The notes below the pieces were generated by a model. The model was not told the origin of the DNA. It did no database searches and saw nothing but the letters and a program-made list of their open reading frames with translations. From Symbiodinium sp. CCMP2592 (lineage: Eukaryota > Sar > Dinophyceae > Suessiales > Symbiodiniaceae), in NCBI GenBank assembly GCA_905221615.1, contig CAJNDT010004913.1, positions 1 to 64,000 on the forward strand: a stretch of 64,000 nucleotides of DNA, in the 5' to 3' direction. Of the stretch, positions 41,929-53,800 are shown piece after piece. The position numbers and the translations under genes are program-made. Every line of letters starts with the position of its first letter. The first letter of the stretch is position 1.

Positions 41929-44900
41929 CCTGTGGGTGCGAACACCAGTTTACTTGACAGCGCAGCAAATCTTAGGGTGTGCCTCCATTAACAGCATCTC
42001 ATCCTCCACGGCAAAGCCTGCAACGGCGCGAGACTTGAGAAAAGGAAATTCGCTGGGATCTATCTGCTCCCCTTCGCAGAGAAGCCATGATTCTGTGCCC
42101 TAACCTCGACAAGCCGGAGCTGTCGCATGCAGCCCCCTGAGCCCTCTGCCGGTGCCCGCTCGGCCGCTTGGCGGTCGTGTGGCGATGCTGGTGGGGCTGT
42201 CCGAGCCTTCAGGCCACTCCCCACAGATTCAACTTGACAAAGCGAAACGAAATTTTAGACGAGACCACGGCCAAGAGCTGGGTTCTTGCATGGAAAAGCC
42301 AGCATCTGCCGGTCTGCTTCTTCTAAAAGCCACTGAAGCAGGTCCTGCAGCAGAGACGATGACCACAAGGTCATCCTTACCGTCCGCTTCCGCACTCCTC
42401 GAGGCCCCTGTAGCTGGCCAGGAGACCGTGGCCTCGAGAGCAGCGCGGCTCACAGCTTTCGCAGTGGCTGGGAGGCGCCCCGGGGCGCTCCTAAGCTCTC
42501 CCCCGGGCTCCGACCCAACTGCCCGGCTCGGTCGAGCTGCGCCTCGCCTGACGCGGGGGAGAAGGGCGCTTTCACGCCCGGCCGCTCGGCCCACGGAGGC
42601 TTCGGCTTTTGAATTTTGGCTTTTGGCCCCTGGCTGGCAGCGCTCACCACGAGCTGGAGCAGATCCTTGACCTTCTGCTTCGAAATCTCCCGGTGTCGAG
42701 TCGACTCGATGAGCCCTCTCTGCCTGCGTCTGTGACTCCACCAGCCAGGCCACGGCCGTTCGATACCTTTCACAAGCGCAGGGCGCTGCATGCGGGCTCA
42801 TGGGCAGCCAGCTGCAGCCTCTGCAGGGTGTCCCGCAAGATCTCCAGGGCTAGGTCAGGGCTCATTGTGCGGACCCTAAGGATGTTGGCGACGATGCAAT
42901 CGCATACAAACAATCAGATTGGGCCTTCCCAGTTTCAGCTGAGGTGACAGCAAGGATGATAGGGTCACCAGCAGCACTTCGCGCTGGCTCGCATCAATCT
43001 CCTCGCCTCTTGGGCAAGAGTCCTCGACGCACACCCAACACATTAAAAGGCTAGTAACTAGCGCATCATGGGTTTCCGTCGCCTGCCAGAGCGCATACAC
43101 CTGGGAGAAAGAAACAAGAGAAGAGCCTTGATGACGAGAATCTGGGTCAAGCAATTTCAACTTGCCAATTAGCTTCTTCTGTCTCCAGGATGATTTGACG
43201 GGCCTGCCTTGTCACTGTGCTGCTCCCTTGCACACGCCTAGCACAGCCACAACGAAGCTCCCTGGCGACCCAACTGGGCAGCCGCAGTGGCCTCGATCAG
43301 AACGATCAGCAGTCGTGACGAGACGCGCTGCCCAGAGCCTCTGATGCAAAGCCGAATGGTGGAAGGGGTCCATGCTGCGTCGGCGTGGAAACTGACAAGG
43401 GCCGCACTTTTAAGCGTCTCGTAGAACCTGTGAGGCCGGTGTCCGGCAGAGCTAGCCACTAGCCGGACCCACGTGCGCGCATGTGCGCGAAGTCATCAGC
43501 TTCTGAGAGCCGGGCTGGATGCCATGGCCGAGCTGGTGAGTGCGGGTGCAGCACCTTGGCACCCAGAGCGGAAGACCATGTCACTTGCCCCGAAGACTCT
43601 GCCGAGGCCAAGGCTCGATGATAAGCTTGTATACCTTAGAATAGTCCCAGAATCCGAAAAGCTGTGCCTTTAGTAGCATCTTAAGGGCTTGTGGGCCTCC
43701 CCTTGTCTCAACTCTTGAACCCTTCCAGGTCCCGCGGCCCCCTCGTAGAGCGGGACTTCCATTCTCCGCAGCCTTCCGAGGAGCTTCGATTTAATCTCAT
43801 TTGGCCAGCAAACACACAAACCCCGAAATGCTGCCGAAACACCGTTCGTAGATGCCAAAGGCTCGACGAACGTCGTCCATCTGACAGGCCTCGGCAGCTC
43901 AGAAGCTGAGGCCGAGAACTCTCGCGAAGAGTGGCCCGAGGCCGAGAACCTCGATCAGCCTGTTGATCAGGCCGTCGGAATGGTCCCCTGCCGTATTGCG
44001 AATGCTCACTTCGCAGCGCCATGGCAGAGCCCATGCCGATGCGGGTGACCCTTCCTCGTCCGAAAGGATCGTCTTCGTCGCTGGCTGGCGAGCCGTACCT
44101 GTGCAGCGTCGTCTTGGGGCCTGTGGCCCTCTGCTTGCTCGATGCAGTGCTTCACGACATCGCAAGCAGTGCTTCCAGTCTGCTACCTTTCTTTTGTACC
44201 CGGCGCACAGCGGCCGCGAGGAGGGTCCTCCACTTGGGGTACTGTCCTGGCCATGACACATGAACTCGGGCCGTGTCGTCAAGCCACACACAAGGAGTGC
44301 CTGCTCCTCACCCCAAGCCAACATTTTCGTTGGAGTTGGGCTTCTGGGACGCCTGAGCACTGAACACGCGTGGACAAGACTTGATTCCAAGCTGGCATGG
44401 AACTTGTGCTGTTGGGCGCTCTGCGAACTGAGCAAGGAACATGCACTGAGCTGAGCCATCCTCGTCAGAACCACGAGCTGGAGAGACGACGCGGTACTGG
44501 CAGGAAAACGCTGGGACCGCTCAGATGCGAGAACGTACCGAGAATGCAGGAGCCTGCGTAGACGCGCTTGGCTGCTCCATGCTCGCTTCTGGCTCGGCAC
44601 TGCACTCCATACCCTGAGCGCTGCGGGGCAAGGGACGAGCACGGGAGCAGTCCATGGGACAGAACACCGGCGAATCACTGATTGGGAAATGCCAAGCACG
44701 CCGCCTGCAACCAATGATTCGTTTGCTCAGGCGTTGGGGCTTGTGGCCTGGTCGGTAAGTCGGCCACACTGAAACGCTGAAGAAGCATGGAAAAGCTCAG
44801 AAGCTCCGCCTTTCGAGCCGCTCTGGAGGTGGCGACAATGCCGGCGATGCCGGGAGCTCCCCGGTCTGGGTGCGCCAGAAAAGGCAGCCGTGCGAAGTGT

Positions 44901-45040
44901 GAAGACCCGCTCGTTCCCTCGCTGCCTCCGTGCCATCTGCTGTGCTGCACACGGTGGCCTTGCTTCTTGCAAGCACAAATGCATCTCCGGAGCAAACAGC
45001 AAGGCTATGCCGGCTATGCTGCTCGTCTCTGCTCGTCCTC
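40400..45040. other. Unassigned stretch with one microsatellite
   Basis: Conflicting frames on both strands. A hydrophobic minus-strand run near 40690-40760 (ALRCFLWLCLCCASS) could be a signal peptide of the Cys-Trp-Cys gene, but no linking exon was found. An ATTG microsatellite lies at 41895-41928. No other gene, RNA or element is recognised. Confidence 0.4.
41895..41928. repeat. (ATTG)n microsatellite
   Basis: About eight perfect tetranucleotide units. Confidence 0.9.
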
Positions 45041-45042
45041 AG

Positions 45043-46407
45043 TCAGCTTTGGTCTCTCGTGTTGTCCAAGAGGCGGCGCTGTTGCTCCCGGCAGCCTTTG
45101 ATTGTCGACACATCTCCATCGCCTGACCGGAGGACCGTCCAAGACGGGCATGGATTGGCTTCGATTGTCGGTCCGGCCTCTTGCACCAGCTTTTGAGACA
45201 CTCGTGCTGCCTGAAGTCGCAAGGAGATTGTCGAGAGACAGTTGCTGAGATGCTCTGAGGGCCGATCTCCCTGGGGCTGGCAGCGACCCCCAGAAGAGGC
45301 GGGCCTAGGCTGAGTGCTGAGTGGCACCAAGACTCGCAAGGCTTTGCAGGAGGCTTCAAGGGCCGGACCGAACTTGGCGAGGTGCCTCCTGAGCCTGGAG
45401 AACGACACATGGCCCACCGAGGCATCGACATGACGAAAATTGGGGGAGCTCAGCTTCTGGCGGGTGCCTCTGAACCGGATTGCTGGTGCGCATTCAACAG
45501 TCGACCTGTATACCAACTTCAAACCCACGGATGCGACTTCCACTGCCCACAATCCCAGTGCGTTCGAGGAACTTTCCAGCTGGTGCATGCGAGAACCCAC
45601 CTTCAGGGTGAAAGCAAGAGGCCAGCTGACCAACCTTTTTGCAGTGAACGAGACTGAAGAAGCCAAGCCACTGATCCAGATGCGGGGCGGACACCTCTTC
45701 CAGGCCTGCAGGAAACTTGCAGCAAAGTTGCTGTGAGCAAGGATGCCGACCCTCCTGCCGAGCCTTCCGGCAGAACTTGTCCGCTTGCGCCGCATCTGTC
45801 GGGGAACTTTGAATTTCCTAGCCTGAGAGGACTGGGACGTTCCGGAGTCTAGGCCCGAAGCTCCGTCACCACCCCGGTTCATACAAGGCCTCGATTTCCG
45901 AAAGATGCCATGAAATGCGATATGTTGAAGGCTGGGTGCAGGGGCGTCGTGGGCCGCGGTGGAAGCTCGGATTGAGCGTCGGAAGGCGAGCTGCCGGTAG
46001 GCCTGAGAGGGGCAGAAGTGCACGCAAGCCCCCAAACACACACTGATCGATGAAGGCAGGCTTTGAGCACCGGTCACTCTCACCTCTGGTGGCTCCTCGG
46101 TGTGAACGAGGCCTCTGTTCATGCAGGGCCTCAGCAGTGCGCACGCTATGCATGCTTGACCTGCGACCTGCATGCAGTGCTTCTGGTGTACTTTGCCAAG
46201 AGACTTGATTTGTTGTAAGGACATGCTCGCTTCCATGGCGCTGGACAAACGACAGGTCAACATGCACACACAAATACACTTGCACACTTGGATCCACAAA
46301 GCGACAAGCGACACATCGAAGAATTGACGCCAACTCTCGTTGGCTAGAAGCTGAGCTTCGAAACGTCGAAGGACGTGGTGGCGGTTCGGGCCGATCGTCT
46401 GAAGCAC
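45043..46407 (-). other. Long open frame of uncertain meaning
   Basis: 454 codons without a stop on the minus strand, Ser/Arg/Cys-rich and without a recognisable motif. The plus strand holds an overlapping shorter frame (45440-45736) with better composition (TVDLYTNFKPTDATST, AVNETEEAKPLIQMRGG), so the long minus frame may be a shadow of plus-strand exons. Strand assignment is open. Confidence 0.2.
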
Positions 46408-46439
46408 AGTTACCCGAAGACCTTGTTGCGGTCACAAGC

Positions 46440-49239
46440 TCAGCACTGACATTTCGTCCGGCCTAAGACCGGCTCTGATTCTGGCCTGCAAGCCTGCCAC
46501 ACTGTGGACCCTGCGTTCTTGGGCGAACCCGTTCCGGACGATCCTCCCAGGTCTGCGCCGGCTGTGCCTGCAATGGAGGTGACCCTGCCCCGGACCTCAG
46601 AGCAGGGAGGTCTCAAGACCCGCGAACACCCTTCGTCTACACCACGGCGCCCCCACACGGGTAGTAATTGGTGCTCATCGAAGCCTGAAAAGTTGGACCA
46701 CTGTTCTTGCAGCACTATCAGCAAGCGTTGTTCTGAAAATAGCTTGCCGCGGCTTGCCTTCTTGGAGCGGCTCCTCAGAGTGCTTGAACCTTGGCCCATG
46801 ACATGTTTAACACTGCGGGTTCTCACCCTCGTGTGCTCCTCAGCTTCTTGCACCTGGACTGCTTGCTCCTCTTGTCGCCTGGAATGCACGAAAGACATGG
46901 TCCCCCTGGACCATTTAGGATCAAGGCTTGTGAATGACCACACCACCCACGACTTCAACACTTCATCCGCAAATGTAGGAAAACACATGTGGTTGAGGGT
47001 GTGGGTGTCGTTCGAAAGGGCGGCTACGGAACCAGCACAGTCCGGAGAGATCGTCGCTGCCTTGGCTTGGCTGCCCGCTCCAGGTGTCTGCGCTCTAGGG
47101 CCTGGGCTGCCCGAACCGGCTTGGACAGACGTAATTCGCACGTTACTTGTGCTGGGGATCACGACAGCATGGATCCGGCTCAGTGGAACCGGGACCGGCT
47201 GCGAGGCGTCAGCGTGGCGGGCCTGCGAGGAATTTCTCAGACCCAGCTCCCACCAAAGACATTTGGAAGCTCTTTAGCCCGGAGTCCTCGTGGACAGTCC
47301 GCGAGCCTGACGGTCTTCCCGGCGTGAGGGCAGCTTCAGCAAATCTGTTGCAACCCCCTGCCTGGACGGACAACTCCGCCAGAAGCAGAAACTCCTGGCC
47401 GAGCACAGTTGAAGTCGTAACTAACCGACCTTTCGAGCTCGCACCTCGTCTGATCTCATAAGCTTAGCACTCCAAACGTTCCTGGCCGATCACCGCCTGG
47501 CTTTTCCGCACGACGCTCCTCTGCAGGCCGCCTGCCGATACGTGACCGTCGTGTTGGATACACCACATGATCCAAAAGTTCCAAATAAATGTAAGACGAC
47601 GAAGCCGCCTCTGCAATGCAATTGGCTACTGTAACATCCGGAAGCCTGCAGATCACTCCCTTCAAAGTATCATGAACAACGGGCGCCTCCCTGCAGGTCC
47701 GGAACTGCCACGCTTGCGGTGAACCTTTTCGCTCATAATTGAGCACGCAGCTAACTGCGCGACCTCACCCATTACGCACCTACGACATAACTGACCGAGC
47801 TTGTCAAGACACATCCTGCTGGAATTTCCGCGGGGCTCCGCTGCCTGATTTTCAAAGACGCAAAGAAACAACTGATTGAATCGCAAAAAGGCGTTCCAGT
47901 GACGACGTCGCCAAGGCCAATACTCGCAGATCCGTACACGACTCGTGCCGAATATGCAGCCATGGATGGAAGACTTCGGAGTTGCGCATGTCAAGGGCCA
48001 CGTAGGACCCGAAAGACATATTCTAACCGGCCCGTAGTCAAGTTTTGAAGCATGGCTCAAACAACGGAAACAACTGGATTGTGAACTTGCTGTGCTGCTC
48101 GAAGCTTAATTTTTTGCATGTGTGCCGGGCATTGCCAACATGCTCTTCCACGATTTCTCGGTTTTACGTTGTCATCAATCCTTCTTGATGTTGAAAGATG
48201 CACCTCAAGGGAAACAGGACATGCTTCCTGCGGTTCCACTCAGCTTTTTGATCCGCCGAACAATCAAACCTGATTTTCCCGACATGACACATAGAACGCA
48301 ATGAAACAACCCCTCCGAACACTGGAACTGTGCAAGATGAAATTCAGATGCATCCAGAGTTTAGTCGCGATTTGTTGTTCTGCATCGAAGGGGTAGATGC
48401 TTGTCTGAATCATTTCCCTGTTCGTTTGCAAGCAAGCCCGTGGCATTTCGTGAAATCACAACTTGGTGGGAAAACCTTCGAAAGGGCTTAATTTCAAAAC
48501 TTGAAACCTTACGCCCGAAACCTTCATTCAAACTCAGACCTTGCACCCAAAACTTCAACCCAAAACCCCAAACCTTTACTTCCTGCAGCCAAACACTGAT
48601 AGACAACCAGCCAACAAATGTCTCACAAATCGGTACGTCCTCAATTTCTGGCAGATCGGTTTCTCAAACCAGGTGCAAATGCTTTCAAACCGCGCTTCAT
48701 GACCACGATAGTTTTGGCACCAGCCCATGGTGTTTTAAGAAATGTTGCTAAACGCGTGGTTTTGTGCTGTAAACTAACCGCCTTTCCAAGTCGTCTCCCT
48801 CCGAGCTTTCGCGGCGTGGAACCATTTCTCATGGCGCGAAAAAATGCGGTCTTTCTGTGTTGCCAACAACCACACAGATTGAGCACACCTCAGCAGTGGA
48901 GAGGTTAAACCTCTGCAGTGAAAGATGCGGCACGATGTGCCGATATTAAGCTCCAGCTGCGACAGACCACCAAAAAATCAAGCAAGACTCAAGAGAAAAG
49001 TCTTGATAGAGACAGAACTTCTTGAACGAAGGTGGAGTTGCATCTCTGACATCTTTACTACACCACTCATACCAGATCACATGGCGAAAAAACACTTAAT
49101 GATGCCACCACCACTTCTGCAGTCGCTGTGCCTCTCAGACGTGTCCACCCACTCGAGCTCCTATTGCAATTGTCATGGACTTTGGGACTGCATCCGGCGC
49201 CTTCAGTAAACGCCTGGAGGCTGGTCCACTTCCCTTCCC
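46440..49239. other. Unassigned stretch, less GC-rich to the right
   Basis: Opposing frames of 240-257 codons at 46440-47277 cannot be told apart. From about 47860 the sequence becomes visibly more AT-rich, with no frame over about 120 codons. A run of AAACC/AACCC-like words near 48490-48580 may be a decayed relative of the repeats that follow. No RNA gene recognised. Confidence 0.4.
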
Positions 49240-49671
49240 GGGGTTAAACCCAGGTTTGAACCTGGGTTTGAGATTCCGGGGGGGGAAACAACAACAACAA
49301 CCCAGAGAACCCAGGTTTGAAACCTGGGTTAAACCTGGGTTTGAACCAGGGTTTGAACCTGCGTTAAACCTGGGTTTGAACCTGGGTTCAACCGAGTTAA
49401 ACCCAGGTTTGAACCCAGGTTCAAACCCAGATTTGGAACCCGGGTTTAAAAACCAGGTTTAAACCCCGATTATAACCCAGGTTCTAAAACCCAACCCAGG
49501 TTTGAAACCCAGGTTCTAACCCAGGTTTGGAACCCGGGTTTAAAAACCAGGTTTAAACCAAGGTTAAAACCCAGGTTTGAAACCCAGTTCTACAACTTAA
49601 CCCAGGTTTGAAACCCAGTTCTAACTCAGAATTGGAACCCAGGTTTAAAAACCCAGGTTTAAACTAAGGTT
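49240..49671. repeat. Array of palindromic AACCCAGGTT / AACCTGGGTT units
   Basis: Short units AACCCAGGTTTGAA and their inverse alternate with A/T spacers. The left third is mostly in one orientation, the right two thirds in the other, so long fold-back structures are possible. It ends in a T run. Peptides readable here (LNPGLNPG and similar) are repeat products. Confidence 0.9.
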
Positions 49672-49689
49672 TTTTTTTGGCTTGACTGG

Positions 49690-50345
49690 GCCTCGTCGAC
49701 TACGGCTGTAGCACTCGGTCCTACAAACAAGCAAAGCAACAAACTAACAAAACTACAACAAAGCGGTGAAACAGATACAAATGGGCTGCGGCGCACAGGC
49801 TTTACTGTGTTGGCCGTTCAGCGCAAACTACGGAGCCTCAGCAACCGGTCCGGAGCAATAAAGAGCCGTCGCTCTGAGCTGCCCAAAACAACAGGTGGAG
49901 CCAAAACCAGGCTCCGGCAGCCGTTCTAGTCTCGCCAGACAACGGACAGCCCCTGTGTTTTGTTCCGTCGCGATTGTGCACACCAAAATCCAACAGCTGG
50001 CGACTCTTCACACATCCAAGGACAGAACCAAACGTTCCTCGGCGTGTAAAGAAGCGCAAGGGCGTCGCGGACGCCGGCGTCCAGCGACAACAAGTCGCGT
50101 GATGCAGACCGTGGGGGCAAAATGCGTCGAACCCAGAGCAGTGCAAGCGAAGGCTCCGCCATGCACACCGGAGCTGGAGAGACTCAAGTGACGCCGCAGT
50201 TGTTGCCATTTTTTGCCTCCGTTTCACCTTGTTTTGTTTGATCGAGTTTGCTCTGTTAGGTTTTAGGGACTGAGCGCTGCTCCCGCAGTCAACGAAGCCC
50301 GCTGAAGCCAAAAAATGCCGCCGCTGACTCCGTCGCTCGAGCATA
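49690..50345. other. Non-repetitive island between two repeat arrays
   Basis: A minus-strand frame of 192 codons covers much of it, but it begins inside the flanking repeat and has no recognisable motif. No gene is called. Confidence 0.4.
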
Positions 50346-50357
50346 AGTTTTTGGAGT

Positions 50358-50880
50358 GTTCCGGAACCCAGGGTTCGAACTCCCGGGGGGCCCGGGGGGG
50401 GGGGGGGGGAGAACATATAACTCCGGAACTCAGGGTTGAACCCTGGGTTCGAACTTCTCGAACCCAGGTTGAACCTGGAGTTTGAACTCTATGTTCAAAC
50501 CCTGGGTTCGGGAACTCTATGTTCGAACCCGGGGTTCGGGAACTCTATGTTCGAACCCTGGGTTCGGGAACTCTATGTTCGAACCCGGGGTTTGGAGAAC
50601 TCCACGTTCGAACCCCGGGTTCGAGAATTCCTCCTCCTTTCCCAGAGAGTCCGAACCCTGGGTTCGGAACTCTATGTTCGAACCTGGGGTTTGGGGAACT
50701 CTATACCGGAACCCCGGGTTCCCGGAACCCCATCCCCGTCCCCCAGGGAGATCGAACCCTGGGTTCGGGAACTCTATGTTGGAACCTGGGGTTTGGGGAA
50801 CTCTATGTTGGAACCTCGGGTTCTGGAATTCGTGGCCCCCGGGGCGTTCGAACACTGGGTTCGGGAACTCCACGTTTGGG
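50358..50880. repeat. 28-bp tandem repeat with a GAACCC-GGGTTC palindrome
   Basis: At least ten units with a period of 28 in the best part (50505-50625). Each has the palindromic core GAACCCNGGGTTC and a GGAACTCTATGTTC half. Because 28 is not a multiple of 3, the repeat reads through three frames in turn and gives the spurious Gly/Asn/Pro/Phe-rich ORFs seen here. More degenerate relatives continue at 51140-51725. Confidence 0.9.
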
Positions 50881-50955
50881 GGGGGCTGCGCCTCCAACCC
50901 CCCGCTGTTTTTAGAAGCTTGCCGAAAACAAAGAAAAAGACCACAATGACCAGTT

Positions 50956-51405
50956 TCTGCCACAAAAGAAGAAGAAGCCACACGAACCGCTTTATGGGGT
51001 TTTGCGAAGAAATCAAAGAAAGACAAAACAAAGAAAAAGATTGTCAATGACGAAGAGTCTTTCTTCTCAAAGGGGCTTCAGAAGGACATGAAGTCTCCTA
51101 CAAGAATGCTAAAAGGCGCGAACAAATGAACCGCCCAACCCCGGGTTCTAGAGTTCGAACGCGGTTCGAACTCCCTGGGTTCTAGACTTCCCTCCAGAGT
51201 TCGAACGGGGTTCGAACAGAACACCATCAATCACCAAACAAAAGGAGAAGAAGCCATACAGAATCGCTTTGTGGGGAGTTTTGCGAATAAAATTACTGAG
51301 AGCACACTAATGACAGAAACCACAAACTCAACCGCAAGCACAAGCAACAAAGAAGAAGACACACGAAAAATCGCTAATGGTGTTTTTTCGAATAAAGTAA
51401 AATGA
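50956..51405. repeat. Short interspersed repeat (about 55 bp), three copies
   Basis: Copies near 50966-51010, 51247-51295 and 51351-51400 share a pattern of AGAAGAAG, a CACACGAA-like block, a CGCTTTATGGGG-like block and TTTTGCGAA. They are the reverse complement of the copies at 53228-53513, placing both orientations within 3 kb. Confidence 0.75.
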
Positions 51406-51841
51406 GAGAACAAGAAGCAAGACAAGAGTCTCTGGTTCGGAAACTCCATGTTCGAACTCTGGGTTCGGGAAACTCAATGTTCGAAACCTCGGCCTCAACA
51501 AAACCGCCAGTGTTCGAACTCTGGGTTCGGAAACTCTATGTTCAAACCTTGGGTTCAGAACTCCAGGTTCAACTCCAGTTCAAGAAGTTCGGAGTTCAAC
51601 TTGGAGTTCAACTCAAAGTTCGAACCCAGGGTTCGGAGGAACTTCAATGTTCGAACCCTGGGTTCGAGGCTCGAACTCTAGTTCGGAGTTGCAGAAACTG
51701 GGTTCGAAACTCTAAGTTCCTTGTTTCGAACCCAAAAAACCTGTTTTGCCCAGCCCGGCAACGGTCCTGCAGGTTGAAAGTGCCAGCTGTGCTGCGCAGT
51801 CTCACAGGCGGCTCCTAAATGCAGGCAGAACACATCGCCCA

Positions 51842-52110
51842 CTAGCACTGGCGGCCTTCCGCACGAAGTTGAACTAACGCACACCAGAAGCTCCACACGG
51901 TTTTTGCCTTTGGCAGAATTGATCGCTGGCAGCCAATCCACTGAGGATTGCACACATCGTGATCGTCTGTGTCGATTCCGGCAAATTGGACTTCTGGATT
52001 CTCACAAAAGCATCTGACCACCGAGTCTTTTTCCACTGATTCGTTGCACAAGAGGAGTTCCAAAAACACATTGCCGTGGACTTCCGGTGCATCTCCTGTC
52101 AGAGCAAAGC
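51842..52110 (-). CDS. Possible exon, unknown protein
   Basis: Minus-strand frame through GNVFLELLLCNESVEKDS and then VVRCFCENPEVQFAGIDTDD, with good protein composition and several Cys. A pyrimidine-rich CTTTGCTCTGACAG lies just upstream and could be a 3' splice site. No family is recognised. Probably the same gene as the next entry. Confidence 0.35.
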
Positions 52111-52221
52111 GCTGCCCACCTCAATCGCCTGTCGCCAGACTTCGGCCAATTCTACTTTGCAGGCAGAAGGGCTCGAGTCCATACTGGCGCATGCTGGAAT
52201 CTCGTCTTGGTCGCCTCTACG

Positions 52222-52640
52222 TCTGCTTGCGGAAACTTATAACTGCCCCGCATTCCAATTTTCCTGCTGCCAGTAACTGCTTTCTCACCATGTCCAGTCC
52301 GTTGGAGAGTCGGCGGCCGACACGCTGCGCGGCAGCAAGATCCATGCAACAATTGCAAGTCTCAACTGCCCTGGACAGCAAGAGTTTGCAAGACGCAGAA
52401 GTGGCACGCTCTTGCACCACCAAACCAGCCGCCAACTTCCGAACTGTCTGAGCGGGTTGCCGACATGCAGCTCCAGCTGGACGTGGGCACATGATTGTCG
52501 CGTCAAGGGCAAGCTCGGAACCATGCTTGGCTTTGGGCCACCATTCAAGAGATCGCTCATTCGCGGGTCCGCCACAACTACATCCAAACTCATGTCTGCA
52601 AGCCGGACGTGGCGGACGACTCGACGCCTGCGTTGCGAAA
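52222..52640 (-). CDS. Possible exon, helical Cys-containing protein
   Basis: Minus-strand frame with a helical stretch around QTVRKLAAGLVVQERATS, then AVETCNCCMDLAAAQRVG and DMVRKQLLAAGKLECGAV. Composition is clearly protein-like and better than the opposing plus-strand frame. No domain recognised; splice sites not resolved. Confidence 0.35.
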
Positions 52641-52887
52641 GCGTAGCGCGCGTTGCGAGGTAGCGCAGGCCGAGCGGTCGCCAAGCTAGTCGAGCTCCAG
52701 GGCACAGTGCGATCGAAAGTTATTTGCACTTGTTATCGGTTTTTCTTTGCGCACGTGTCCTCCGTCCGCCGAAAATGTCCAAACTGCAGCGATGAACGTT
52801 ATTTGCAGAAGGCGGCGGATTGCAGTACGGTGCATGTATTGGAGTGTGTATTGGTATTTTTTCTCTATGGGCCCCTCTCTCTTTGAC

Positions 52888-53190
52888 AAAGGGAAAGCTT
52901 AGGGGGGGCTTTAAGGGAGGCTTTAAAGGGGCTTTAAGGGGGTGAGCAAAGGGGGGCTTTGACAAAGGGGCTTTGAAGGGGGGCTTAAGGGGGCTTCAAG
53001 GGGGGCTTTGAAGGGGGGCTTTAAGGGGCTTTGAAGGGGCTTCGAAGGGGGGCTTTAAGGGACTTGAAGGGGCTTTGAAGGGGGGCTTTAAGGGGCTTTG
53101 AAGGGGGCTTTAAAGGGGGGCTTTAAAAGGGGCTTAAGGGGGGGCTTGAAGGGGGCTTGAAGGGGGCTTGAAGGGGGGGGATGAAGAAGG
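52888..53190. repeat. Degenerate GGGGCTTTAAAG array, left part
   Basis: Tandem units of about 11-15 bases built on the palindromic CTTTAAAG core flanked by G runs. Length varies from unit to unit. No coding sense. Confidence 0.9.
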
Positions 53191-53227
53191 GGTTTCGAAG
53201 CCTTCAAAGTCTGGGTGCTACATTGTA

Positions 53228-53513
53228 TTTTTCTTCGCAAAACGCCCAAAAAGCGATTTCGTGAAGTTTGCTTTTCTCATTTTATTTTCTTCGCAAAAAA
53301 CCCCTCATAAAACGATTTCGTGTGGCTTCTTCTTCTTCTTGTTTTGTGTGTGTGTGTGTGTGTGATTGCGTGGGGGCTTGTAATTGTGTTTTGTTTCATT
53401 AAGTTTGCTTTTCTCATTTTATTTTCTTCGCAAAAACCCCTCATAAAACGATTTCGTGTGGCTTCTTCTTCTTCTTGTTTTGTGTGTGTGTGTGTGTGAT
53501 TGCGTGGGGGGCT
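53228..53513. repeat. Tandem copies of a TTTTCTTCGCAAAA...CGATTTCGTG repeat
   Basis: A partial copy (53228-53263) precedes two nearly identical copies of about 113 bp (from 53264 and from 53401) that end in a GT run and a G run. They lie between two blocks of the GGGGCTTAAA array. Inverted relatives lie at 50.9-51.4 kb. Confidence 0.9.
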
Positions 53514-53790
53514 TAAAGGGGAGCTTAAAGGGGGCTTCCGGGAGGCTTAAAGGGGGGCTTAAAGCGGGGCTTAAGGGGGGGGGCTTAAAGGGGGGCTTAA
53601 AGGGGGGCTTAAGGGGGGCTTAAAGGGGGGCTTAAAGGGGGGCTTAAAGGGGGGCTTAAGGGGGGCTTAAAGGGGGGCTTAAAGGGGGGCTTGAAGGGGG
53701 CTTAAGGGGGGGCTTAAAGGGGGGCTTAAAGGGGGGCTTTAAAGGGGGGCTTTAAAGGGGCTTTAAGGGGGGCTTAAAGGCTTCGACCCT
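53506..53790. repeat. GGGGGGCTTAAA array, right part
   Basis: About twenty units of 12-13 bases with core GGGGGGCTTAAA, more regular than the left block. It ends immediately before the putative LTR of the copia element. Confidence 0.9.
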
Positions 53791-53800
53791 TTGCCCCCCC

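Noticed and set aside
45440..45736. Plus-strand LYTNFKPTDATST resembles the YxKPTDT segment of Penelope RTs.
   Set aside because: No other RT motif is found upstream or downstream in any frame, so the similarity is probably chance.
48490..48590. AAACC/AACCC-rich run as an interstitial telomere.
   Set aside because: Spacing and unit are irregular; it looks more like a degenerate edge of the neighbouring AACCCAGG repeat family.
50436..51050. A 204-codon plus-strand frame rich in Gly, Asn, Pro, Phe and Arg.
   Set aside because: The 28-bp repeat cycles through three frames; the peptide repeats only because the DNA does.
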